Assembly (NCBI GenBank): GCA_013815395.1
Contig: JACDGH010000184.1
Coordinates: 1 to 5,603 of the forward strand
DNA from: Parachlamydiaceae bacterium
Lineage (GTDB): Bacteria; Chlamydiota; Chlamydiia; Chlamydiales; Parachlamydiaceae
Length of the DNA: 5,603 bases
Direction: 5' to 3'
The position numbers were made by a program, and so were the translations under genes. This document shows positions 1-5,569 of the stretch, one piece after another (the first letter of the stretch is position 1; each line of letters opens with the position of its first letter). The notes beneath the pieces are model-generated. The model had not been told where the DNA came from. It did no database searches and was given only the letters and a program-made list of their open reading frames with translations.

Positions 1-2019
1 ATATATATAGGATGCGAGGGGTTGAAATCGGATCATAAACTCATTATAATCCAATGCCTTCTGTTTACCACTTTGACCAGTGACAGCAGTAACTCCGGGA
101 GCACTAAAGTAAGTAGGCGTATAGCAATCCTGACCCCACGTGTGAATGATATTAGATAATGGATCAGGGACGTAAGTGGCAAAGCCAATTCCAGGAGCCC
201 CTGTAGTGCTAAAAAAACTTTTAGAACCCTGTTTAAGCATAGAACAACACACCTTGTATTGATTTTTCCAAAATGAGTATGGGTCACTTTCCCCAGGATT
301 TCTTTGTTTTTCAGCATTTAAAGAAGCTAAAATCATCGTGGCTAAGCTGGGTTTAGTAAAATGTGTCAGTAAAGAAAGATCTGCTGATTTATAAAGATGA
401 ATAGTTGCACCGGAAGCATCTGTCAATATAGATCCATCTTCCAGATACACAGGGTATTTTTTTACTTGGGCATCGCCCTCAAGAGCAGGAATGGTTGCTC
501 TTTTCACTTTGTTCATTTCAATATCCCACATGAGATAGGCACGTGGATTGATTGACCTTAGAAAGGCGCGAATAAAGGTCAGCTGATCTTGGGTCACTTT
601 TGCCCCATTATCAATACCCAATTTGGTCATCAATTCCTCAAATACAGGCCATGTCTCTAAACTTTTTAATAATTCGTTATTCTTAGCTATTTTTATTTTT
701 AACGCATTCGCTTGGGCAGGGTTTATTTTTTTGCTAATGACAGTGTATATTAAATTAGCCTTGAGATATTGAGATTGCTTTGTGAGGCAATCAGCAATCT
801 TTTCTTTTATTTGCAAATTGTTTTTATCGTGATGAGCTATAGTTTGCAACAAATCCATAGCATTTGCTGTTCGATTTGTTGAGATAAAGCAGTCCGCCAT
901 CAGCTCTAAAATTTCCATTTTTTTTGAACTACCAACATAAATTTTAGAAAGTAGAAGGAGGGCGGCATCATACTTTTTGACATGCATATACCCTTTAGCT
1001 TGTTCTAATCCATGTAGATGACTAAATCCGACCTGTGGAATCACCCTCGTAGATGGCCTAAATTGAGCAACCGTTGCCACAAATGGCCGCCCTGATCTAA
1101 CAGGAGGGTTAACGGCAGCAGAAGGAATAAGCAACGCATCTTTAGCGGCATCGGGAGGAAGACGGTTAGATGGTATTGAAACTACAGGCGCAGAAGCTTC
1201 GTGGTTGGAAGAAGGAACAGGAGGAGGAGGAAATTCGCCTCGTTTATCAACAACAGGTGTTTCGCTTGCAGGGGACATTTCCTCATCAGCTTGTGACATC
1301 TCCTCATCTGCAAGGAAATCATCAGAAATCCTCATTTCCACAGCGGCATCTGGCATTTCAGAATCGGGCATCTCCACAAATTGAAATCTTGTTTCAATCT
1401 TTTCTAAGACATTTAAAACCTGTCCAAATCCTCTCCAAGTTGACTGCCAATCCATAGGTGTCGAAAAATCGTCGCTGCCCTGTCCCATTACTACATCAAC
1501 GGCTTGTAAATTTGAAGGATCAAAACCAACTAAGTCGTCAACCATGCCTTGAAATTGCTCACCTTCTGCAACTTCATTTTCATTCAAACCCATTAAAACG
1601 TTGGCAAAAGGACTTAAATCCTCAGAAGTGTCCATCGTCTGAGCCGAATTAGGGAGTTCAGCTTGGGGTGAAGGGCTAGTAGGCTTTCCTGCGACTTTTT
1701 CCGGGTATAATTTTAACTGAGATAAGCTGGCAGACAATTCCTCAACATGGGCATTTCTTTCTTGATCAAAAGGTGAGTTGGCTATTTTCTGCACGGGATC
1801 TGCTGGAGATGAGCGCCCCTTAGTTATTTTTTTTAATGGGTTTAATTCAACCATTTTTTGCGGCTGTTCCAAATCGAAAAGCTCGCTGGCTTTTGAATGC
1901 GCTGCAGCTGTATTTTTATGTGAAACTTTGGAAGCTTTGGACTTGTTCACCCTTCCTTTTTCTGATTGATTGACAGGAAAAACAGGTTTTGAACTGGCGT
2001 CTCCAACATTATGTGACAT
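1..2019 (-). CDS. Large TPR-containing protein with acidic/proline-rich N-terminal half (3' end outside window)
   Basis: One open frame of 673 codons with no stop, cut by the left edge, so the true length is unknown. I do not recognise the family. Residues 1-320 look mostly disordered: Ser/Lys/Ala-rich at first, with no signal peptide or membrane segment, then acidic with short repeats (EMPDS/EMPDA at 216-224; ADEEMSQ/ADEEMSP at 237-250), then proline-rich with FPPPP at 263-267. Residues 186-215 (two Trp) may be a small folded island. Residues 333-455 look like tetratricopeptide repeats: AKGY at 341, ADCF at 375 and ADCL at 409 are exactly 34 residues apart. Residues 457-673 look folded (aromatic residues, Cys 591, 592, 632) but unfamiliar. 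The start at 2019 is chosen because GGAGAGG lies six bases upstream; an in-frame ATG at 2034 would precede that site. A scaffold or secreted host-directed protein is an inference; the reading frame itself is secure. Confidence 0.9.
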   Translation of the reverse strand, partial: MSHNVGDASSKPVFPVNQSEKGRVNKSKASKVSHKNTAAAHSKASELFDLEQPQKMVELNPLKKITKGRSSPADPVQKIANSPFDQERNAHVEELSASLSQLKLYPEKVAGKPTSPSPQAELPNSAQTMDTSEDLSPFANVLMGLNENEVAEGEQFQGMVDDLVGFDPSNLQAVDVVMGQGSDDFSTPMDWQSTWRGFGQVLNVLEKIETRFQFVEMPDSEMPDAAVEMRISDDFLADEEMSQADEEMSPASETPVVDKRGEFPPPPVPSSNHEASAPVVSIPSNRLPPDAAKDALLIPSAAVNPPVRSGRPFVATVAQFRPSTRVIPQVGFSHLHGLEQAKGYMHVKKYDAALLLLSKIYVGSSKKMEILELMADCFISTNRTANAMDLLQTIAHHDKNNLQIKEKIADCLTKQSQYLKANLIYTVISKKINPAQANALKIKIAKNNELLKSLETWPVFEELMTKLGIDNGAKVTQDQLTFIRAFLRSINPRAYLMWDIEMNKVKRATIPALEGDAQVKKYPVYLEDGSILTDASGATIHLYKSADLSLLTHFTKPSLATMILASLNAEKQRNPGESDPYSFWKNQYKVCCSMLKQGSKSFFSTTGAPGIGFATYVPDPLSNIIHTWGQDCYTPTYFSAPGVTAVTGQSGKQKALDYNEFMIRFQPLASYIY

Positions 2020-2025
2020 AAAAAA

Positions 2026-2032
2026 CCTCTCC
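2026..2032 (-). promoter_or_regulatory. Ribosome binding site deciding the start at 2019
   Basis: GGAGAGG on the minus strand, six bases before the ATG at 2019. It lies between two in-frame ATGs (2034 and 2019) and so favours the downstream one. Confidence 0.75.
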
Positions 2033-2056
2033 ATAAAAAATTGTTTCTATATCTTT

Positions 2057-2084
2057 ATTATACAATTAAATTAATTTGTAACAA
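2057..2084 (-). promoter_or_regulatory. Sigma70-type promoter for the large minus-strand gene
   Basis: On the minus strand, TTGTTA (2084-2079) is followed by a 16-base spacer and a perfect TATAAT (2062-2057). Transcription would begin near 2050, giving a leader of about 30 bases before the ATG at 2019. The -35 box matches the consensus at four of six positions. The surroundings are very AT-rich, so chance matches are possible, but spacing and position fit well. Confidence 0.6.
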
Positions 2085-2210
2085 TTTATTTTTATTACAT
2101 AAGCTTAAACTAGCAAAGTTATATTAAGAAATAATTTTATGTTTTTTTTTCGAGTTTATTATCTTCCGACATCTTCATATAATATTAACATTGCTACAGT
2201 ACAATCATTC

Positions 2211-2251
2211 AATAAAAGTAAGATAAACTCATCAAATTGATCTTGATGAGT
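2211..2251 (-). terminator. Hairpin with T-rich tail, probable terminator of the decayed minus-strand gene
   Basis: ACTCATCAA (2227-2235) and TTGATGAGT (2243-2251) form a perfect 9-bp inverted repeat around a 7-base loop. Read on the minus strand, the stem is followed by a T-rich tail (TTATCTTACTTTTATT, 2226-2211). It lies 40 bases past the TGA at 2293-2291 of the degenerate minus-strand frame, where a terminator belongs. The stem has only three G-C pairs and the tail is interrupted. An operator role is the alternative, since a TATAAT stands just right of it on the plus strand. Confidence 0.45.
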
Positions 2252-2290
2252 ACCTTTATAATAAATTTGATGCTCAATCTTAGGGTGATT

Positions 2291-2498
2291 TCATGACACA
2301 TTCAGTAAAACGTAATGGAATGTTGCGAGATTTTTTTTAAAAAACCGATTTTCGAATTCATTAGGTATAAATTCGCAGTTATTCAATTCGAGCTGCTTCA
2401 GCGTCAATTGTGTTTGATTCAAAATTTGTGGGTGGTGAAATTGATTGTTTTAATGCGAGAAGAAATGTTATATTAGCAGTATAGGTCATATGAGACAT
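2291..2498 (-). pseudogene. Decayed or frameshifted small gene ending in a leucine-rich-repeat-like segment
   Basis: Two minus-strand frames together look like one broken gene. The first starts at ATG 2498, with GAAGGG four bases upstream, and reads 39 codons to a TAA ending at 2379. The second is open from 2449 to a TGA at 2293-2291 and gives 52 residues. Its residues 17-29 (LKQLELNNCEFIP) fit the leucine-rich-repeat pattern LxxLxLxxCxxIP; the rest ends FHYVLLNVS. One skipped base within 2381-2449 would join the two into a peptide of about 70 residues. The second frame passes through the T8/A6 run at 2331-2344 without breaking. A hairpin terminator follows at 2251-2227. No ATG heads the second frame. 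Bacterial leucine-rich repeats often bind host or partner proteins, but one repeat-like unit is thin evidence. It could also be the stump of a much larger deleted gene. The opposite strand has short open stretches here that look less natural. Confidence 0.35.
2445..2474 (+). promoter_or_regulatory. Candidate promoter of the zinc-ribbon/transaldolase operon
   Basis: TTGTTT (2445-2450), an 18-base spacer and TATATT (2469-2474) stand about 60 bases before the ATG at 2537. Both boxes are imperfect, the spacer is slightly long, and the site overlaps the decayed minus-strand gene. It is the best rightward candidate I found, but only a weak one. Confidence 0.35.
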
Positions 2499-2536
2499 TA
2501 TGCCCTTCGAACTTAACACTTGCTAAGGATCTTATT

Positions 2537-2911
2537 ATGAAAAAAGGTCATTCTCTCTATTTTAAATGTCTTTCATGTCAATCCCCTATTCATTTTTCGA
2601 TATTTGATTTGGATCATTCTTCTTCTATTGATTGTGCCTCATGTTCAAAAAAATATGCTTTTACAGATCCTATATTAATGCGACAAATAAAGAAATTCGA
2701 AGCTCTTTGTTGTAAAATTCATGATGCGGAAGAAATTCTTGGAAATGCATTTGTGGGCGTGGACGTTGGATCACATCATGTTAAGGTTCCTTATAAGCTC
2801 TTACTAACCAGATTATCTTCAAGTTTAGAGCTAATGATGAATGGCCAAACCATTTCTATTGCTTTTCGCATTGAACCAATACAGGACCAACAATTTACAT
2901 CTGCCCTTTAA
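2537..2911 (+). CDS. Zinc-ribbon-like small protein, first gene of a transaldolase operon
   Basis: A 124-residue cytosolic protein, with no signal peptide or membrane helix, that I cannot name. Its N-terminal third carries two Cys pairs, CLSC (11-14) and CASC (33-36), 18 residues apart: the layout of a four-cysteine zinc ribbon. A CC pair follows at 58-59. Residues 44-70 look helical and charged. Residues 74-117 form a compact region with GVDVGSHHVKVPYKLLLTRL, a Leu/Met-rich helix and a FRIEP segment, suggesting a small alpha/beta domain. The start is fixed by AAGGA seven bases before the ATG and by MKKGH. It ends 21 bases before transaldolase, same strand, with no terminator between, so the two are probably co-transcribed. 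Metal binding is inferred from the Cys spacing; a redox or nucleic-acid-binding role is possible and nothing here decides it. Confidence 0.85.
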   Translation: MKKGHSLYFKCLSCQSPIHFSIFDLDHSSSIDCASCSKKYAFTDPILMRQIKKFEALCCKIHDAEEILGNAFVGVDVGSHHVKVPYKLLLTRLSSSLELMMNGQTISIAFRIEPIQDQQFTSAL

Positions 2912-2932
2912 CAAACTAAGCAGGGTTTTATT

Positions 2933-3895
2933 ATGAATAAACTAGAAAACATTCGCAAAATAACCACCATTGTTGCTGATACAGGCGACATAGCTTCAAT
3001 AAAAAAATATTCTCCAACCGATGCCACAACCAATCCTTCTCTTATTTTAGCGGCTACCCAAAAACCCGAGTACAATCATTTAATTGAAGAAGCCATTGCA
3101 TATAGTAAATCAAATGCTCGTTCGACTTTAGATCAGACATCCTTGCTCATGGATAAACTTTTCGTCAATTTTGGATTAGAGATCCTTAAACTTATCCCCG
3201 GTCGAGTTTCTACTGAGGTGGACGCACACTTATCCTTTAACACTAATGCAAGCATCGAAAAAGCTCGTTTCCTCATTGCATTGTACGAATCAAATGGCAT
3301 CCCGCGCGAACGTATCCTTATCAAACTAGCCTCAACATGGGAAGGAATTAAAGCCGCTGAACAACTAGAAAAAGAAGGCATTCATTGCAATATGACTCTT
3401 CTATTCAGCCTAGCTCAAGCTATTGGCTGTGCTGAAGCAAAAGCGACTTTAATCTCTCCATTTGTCGGCCGTATCTTAGACTGGTATAAAAAAAGTTCCG
3501 GAAAATCCTCTTATCCACCCGCCGAAGATCCTGGCGTAGTTTCTGTTACAGAGATTTATAATTATTTGAAAAAATTCGATTACAAAACTCAAGTGATGGG
3601 TGCTAGCTTCCGCAACATGGAAGAAATTATTGAACTTGCAGGATGCGATCTCCTCACAATAGCCCCTTCTCTTCTTGAAGAATTAGCTAACAGCGAAGGC
3701 ATTGTGACCCAGAAGCTAGATATAGTAGATGCTAAAAATCATCAACTTTCAAAACTGAGCCTAGATGAAAGCAGCTTTCGATGGATGTTAAATGAAGACC
3801 CCATGGCCACCGAAAAACTGGCAGAAGGCATACGCAAATTTGCCGAAGATGCCAATAAACTAGCAAAAACGATAGCTGCAACTTATCATTTATAA
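2933..3895 (+). CDS. tal: Transaldolase (TalB type)
   Basis: Transaldolase (EC 2.2.1.2), cytosolic. It moves a dihydroxyacetone unit from sedoheptulose 7-phosphate to glyceraldehyde 3-phosphate, making erythrose 4-phosphate and fructose 6-phosphate in the non-oxidative pentose phosphate pathway. At 320 residues it is close to E. coli TalB (317), and the key residues sit one position earlier than in TalB: Asp16, Asn34 (in DATTNPSLI), Glu95, the Schiff-base Lys131 (in ILIKLASTWEG), Thr155 and Ser175 (in LISPFVGRI). PGRVSTEVDA (89-98), VMGASFRN (221-228), GCDLLTIAP (237-245) and NEDPMATEKL (287-296) complete the (beta/alpha)8 barrel signatures. No catalytic residue is missing and the frame is clean, so the enzyme should be active. 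The ATG is set by CAGGG seven bases upstream. It is the distal gene of a pair with the zinc-ribbon-like protein; a hairpin with a T run follows. Confidence 0.97.
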   Translation: MNKLENIRKITTIVADTGDIASIKKYSPTDATTNPSLILAATQKPEYNHLIEEAIAYSKSNARSTLDQTSLLMDKLFVNFGLEILKLIPGRVSTEVDAHLSFNTNASIEKARFLIALYESNGIPRERILIKLASTWEGIKAAEQLEKEGIHCNMTLLFSLAQAIGCAEAKATLISPFVGRILDWYKKSSGKSSYPPAEDPGVVSVTEIYNYLKKFDYKTQVMGASFRNMEEIIELAGCDLLTIAPSLLEELANSEGIVTQKLDIVDAKNHQLSKLSLDESSFRWMLNEDPMATEKLAEGIRKFAEDANKLAKTIAATYHL

Positions 3896-3918
3896 TATTA
3901 GAATAGCACCTGTATAAT

Positions 3919-3970
3919 AATCAGAGAAAAGCAGCCATAATGTTTTCCTCTGATTTATAATTATTTTTTT
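3919..3970 (+). terminator. Rho-independent-type terminator after transaldolase
   Basis: AATCAGAGAAAA (3919-3930) pairs with TTTTCCTCTGATT (3943-3955), a 12-bp stem with one bulged C and a 12-base loop. A short AT stretch follows, then seven T (3964-3970). The T run ends just before the AGAGG of the next gene, so read-through could still supply that gene. The eight-base gap between stem and T run makes it less than ideal. Confidence 0.6.
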
Positions 3971-3981
3971 AGAGGAACGAC

Positions 3982-4314
3982 ATGTCATCTTGGCACCCTG
4001 ATACCCCCGATCTTCCGATTGAAAAACCTTTAATTATAGAAAATTTAGAGAAAATGGATCCATCAACTCTAAATTCCATGCCACCTGCAGAAATAGATGA
4101 AATGATAGAATCGATTGCCTATAACGTCGCCAAAGCTTATAAGGAAAAATTTCATAACGGCGATATAAAAGGGTGTATTGATTTTGTTTCTATTGCCTTA
4201 AATGTTACCGGAAGTTCCTTAGGAGGTAAAATAGGCCTTGCCATGGTAGCAGGAAGTGACATTGTCGCTAAAAAAGCTTGCCACCTCATTTATGAAGTCA
4301 ATGAAATTGACTAA
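3982..4314 (+). CDS. Hypothetical 110-aa protein
   Basis: I do not recognise this protein. The first 35 residues are proline- and acid-rich and probably flexible, with Pro at 6, 9, 12, 16, 27, 34 and 35. Residues 36-60 (AEIDEMIESIAYNVAKAYKE and on) should form an amphipathic helix. Residues 62-75 are hydrophobic (IKGCIDFVSIALNV). A Gly/Ser-rich turn follows (TGSSLGGKIG, 76-85), then a moderately hydrophobic helix (LAMVAGSDIVAKKACHLIYE). The hydrophobic parts are too short or too polar for a confident membrane span. The start is supported by AGAGGA, about five bases before the ATG. It lies 86 bases past transaldolase, beyond a terminator, so it may be transcribed on its own or by read-through. 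Frame and codon use look genuine, and the TAA is followed at once by TGA. Function is unknown. Confidence 0.75.
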   Translation: MSSWHPDTPDLPIEKPLIIENLEKMDPSTLNSMPPAEIDEMIESIAYNVAKAYKEKFHNGDIKGCIDFVSIALNVTGSSLGGKIGLAMVAGSDIVAKKACHLIYEVNEID

Positions 4315-4633
4315 TGACCATTTGTATTTCTTTATTAGTTGATAAACATCTTAACGCTAGATGCTTCGACTTTTCTCATTTTTATCCCCATTTGATTCAT
4401 TAATTATGAAATTTTGTTAAGATTTAACTTTCATCAAACGTATTTATATGGCATAGAGGAATTCATACAGAGTAATGAGCGCATTGGCATTATTCGCAAA
4501 CTTGAGCTGGCTAAAAAGAAAATGATTAATTCATATAATTAACTTAAACTTTAGCTAGATACCTTATAGATATAGCCTGCACGACTTATGCGTTGTCACC
4601 TTTAAGACTCAAAAAAATATCAAGGAGATTGTT
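4315..4633. other. Gap without an intact gene
   Basis: Besides the remnant at 4396-4542, this 319-base stretch shows a weak 5-bp hairpin (CATCT/AGATG, 4347-4363) followed by a pyrimidine-rich tail that might terminate the gene ending at 4314. No convincing -35/-10 pair for the gene at 4634 could be found by eye, and no RNA gene is apparent. Confidence 0.5.
4396..4542 (+). pseudogene. Short coding-like remnant without a start codon
   Basis: A 48-codon open stretch between TGA (4393-4395) and TAA (4540-4542). Its end, EEFIQSNERIGIIRKLELAK and on, has the charged, helix-friendly make-up of real protein. There is no ATG in frame before a late internal Met; TTG at 4414 is the only nearby alternative start and has no ribosome site. 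I do not recognise it. In DNA this AT-rich a stretch this long can occur by chance, so it is offered as a probable fossil of a deleted gene rather than a working one. Confidence 0.25.
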
Positions 4634-5095
4634 ATGAATTCACTTAATACACTACCTATAGAATCATCTTCCGTGCATTTACGAGCAAATATTTTGGCAG
4701 ACAAAAACACTGCCTCGAAGTTATTAGAAGTTTACAAAAACAATTATGGCCATAATCACGCTTCAAAGATTACATTTGCAGTTTTAGCTATATTCAAAAA
4801 TCATTTAGAAAACCATATGCACAAGGTTAGAGAATACAATGCTGCATTTCAAGAAATTTCTGAGCAAAATACAAATATAGCAAATGACATAGCGAAAGTT
4901 CTTATTGAGTATAAAAAAATCATAGCAAATCTAATCACTAAAAAAGTTGAATTTGAATCTACTCTAAAAAAAACAAATTCCTTTAGGTCCCATATCGGAA
5001 ATTCCATTCCAAGAGTACCCAAGCAAGAGTACTCCTTCTCACTTGGGATCCAAATGCAGAAAATTCTGCTGATGAAAGGATTTTATCTGTATTAA
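4634..5095 (+). CDS. Coiled-coil-rich hypothetical protein, truncated by a frameshift
   Basis: The uninterrupted frame gives 153 residues. The start is strong: AAGGAG lies six bases before the ATG. Residues 1-28 are polar. Residues 29-56 (SKLLEVYKNNYGHNHASKIT and on) and about 56-115 look helical, with Leu, Ile and Val spaced among charged residues (NHLENHMHKVREYNAAFQEI, then IAKVLIEYKKIIANLITKK), suggesting a coiled coil. No signal peptide or membrane helix is seen. From about residue 129 the composition changes and the frame ends at 5093-5095, while coding-like sequence continues one frame back as far as 5337. The last 25 residues are therefore probably nonsense added by a frameshift. The family is unrecognised. 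Small coiled-coil proteins of this kind are common among secreted proteins of intracellular bacteria, but nothing here proves secretion. Confidence 0.7.
   Translation: MNSLNTLPIESSSVHLRANILADKNTASKLLEVYKNNYGHNHASKITFAVLAIFKNHLENHMHKVREYNAAFQEISEQNTNIANDIAKVLIEYKKIIANLITKKVEFESTLKKTNSFRSHIGNSIPRVPKQEYSFSLGIQMQKILLMKGFYLY
5010..5032 (+). repeat. 9-base direct repeat, 14-base period, at the frameshift
   Basis: CAAGAGTAC occurs at 5010-5018 and again at 5024-5032. The period of 14 bases is not a multiple of three. Collapsing one copy restores a single reading frame through 4634-5337, so strand slippage or a 14-base duplication between the copies is a simple cause of the break. Confidence 0.7.
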
Positions 5096-5337
5096 AATCT
5101 CGATTCAATCCGACACTGTCTTTAAATAATACATTTATCCTCCCTCAAAACATCACCCATTTTTCGGAAATCGCAGATGAGCCTAAAAAAACAGATGCAG
5201 CAAAATCTATAATTGAAAATTGTCAAGAAGCAGACGGCGTATTAGTAGAAGCTTCAAACCTAATTGATAACAATGAAATCACAAATCCCTCTAAAACAGC
5301 AGAAACCAGCTTTTCAAAATTCTGTAGTATATCCTAA
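5032..5337 (+). pseudogene. Displaced 3' part of the frameshifted coiled-coil gene
   Basis: This frame is open from 4987 to TAA 5335-5337 and has no start of its own. It reads LLLTWDPNAENSADERILSV and on, then an acidic, Asn/Ser/Thr-rich tail ending FSKFCSIS. Joined to residue 128 of the gene at 4634 by leaving out 14 bases (5018-5031), it gives a 229-residue protein, (704-14)/3 being exactly 230 codons including the stop. It carries no recognisable motif. The last part has a rival: in the upstream gene's own frame, ATG GTG-less sequence from about 5269 to 5353 also reads sensibly (ending VVYPKGIRV), so a second lesion near the end is possible. Confidence 0.5.
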
Positions 5338-5366
5338 AGGCATTAGAGTTTAAGCACATAATATAA

Positions 5367-5456
5367 ATAGTTGACAAAGCTTCTATTGTAGCTTTAAGAG
5401 TTTGGCAGAAAGGTGTAGCAAATCCACGCACTCGAAGAACAATTCTCATGCAATAA
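5367..5456 (+). pseudogene. Short remnant with helix-turn-helix-like wording
   Basis: 29 codons between two stops (TAA 5364-5366 and TAA 5454-5456) without a start codon. The part SIVALRVWQKGVANPRTRRT resembles the recognition-helix region of XRE-type helix-turn-helix proteins in layout only. It could be a fossil or chance; the promoter-like site at 5371-5398 overlaps it. Confidence 0.2.
5371..5398 (+). promoter_or_regulatory. Promoter-like site with a dyad in its spacer
   Basis: A perfect TTGACA (5371-5376), a 16-base spacer and TTTAAG (5393-5398, four of six matches to TATAAT). Within it AAAGCT (5376-5381) and AGCTTT (5390-5395) form an inverted repeat around 8 bases, an arrangement that could bind a repressor. 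It lies about 170 bases before the ATG at 5570, giving a long leader if it serves that gene. Confidence 0.35.
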
Positions 5457-5569
5457 TTTTGTCATGTTTTTTTTAAAGAGTTTGAGCTCCAGTTTCCATC
5501 GAATCAAGTTATTTAGTAAAAACAAATAAAAAGTCTACTATTAGAAAAAACTTTAACAGGGAAATCATT

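Larger units (their letters stand above)
2085..2536. other. Gap between divergent genes
   Basis: About 450 bases without an intact gene. It holds a T9 run (2142-2150) with no hairpin beside it, the hairpin at 2227-2251, a lone TATAAT on the plus strand (2257-2262) without a matching -35, the decayed minus-strand gene at 2291-2498, and a candidate promoter for the rightward operon at 2445-2474. I see nothing specific in 2085-2210. Confidence 0.6.

Noticed and set aside
33..317. 94-codon minus-strand frame
   Set aside because: It lies in another frame inside the 673-codon minus-strand gene, has no ribosome site and reads like a shadow.
1170..1969. Three short plus-strand frames (1170-1457, 1458-1652, 1778-1969)
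   Set aside because: All are antisense to the large minus-strand gene, without Shine-Dalgarno sequences and with shadow-like Gln/His/Ser/Leu-rich composition.
2293..2484. Plus-strand mini-ORF (ATG 2293, 15 codons) and the open stretches after its T8 run
   Set aside because: It has a passable ribosome site and a TATAAT 31 bases upstream, but no -35. The frame needs a shift at T8 to go on, while the minus strand reads through the same run unbroken with an LRR-like pattern and a terminator.
3133..3381. 82-codon minus-strand frame
   Set aside because: Antisense to transaldolase, whose conserved residues prove the plus frame.
4347..4363. CATCT/AGATG hairpin as a terminator
   Set aside because: Only five base pairs and no clean T run; too weak to list as a feature of its own.
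4335..4400. 21-residue minus-strand ORF
   Set aside because: Short, no ribosome site, expected by chance in AT-rich DNA.
4966..4974. A8C, a possible slippery site for programmed -1 frameshifting
   Set aside because: The -1 frame entered here stops at TAG 4984-4986, so it cannot reach the downstream coding sequence.
5464..5526. 20-residue plus ORF starting at 5464
   Set aside because: No Shine-Dalgarno, and the T8 run at 5467-5474 makes a chance open frame likely.
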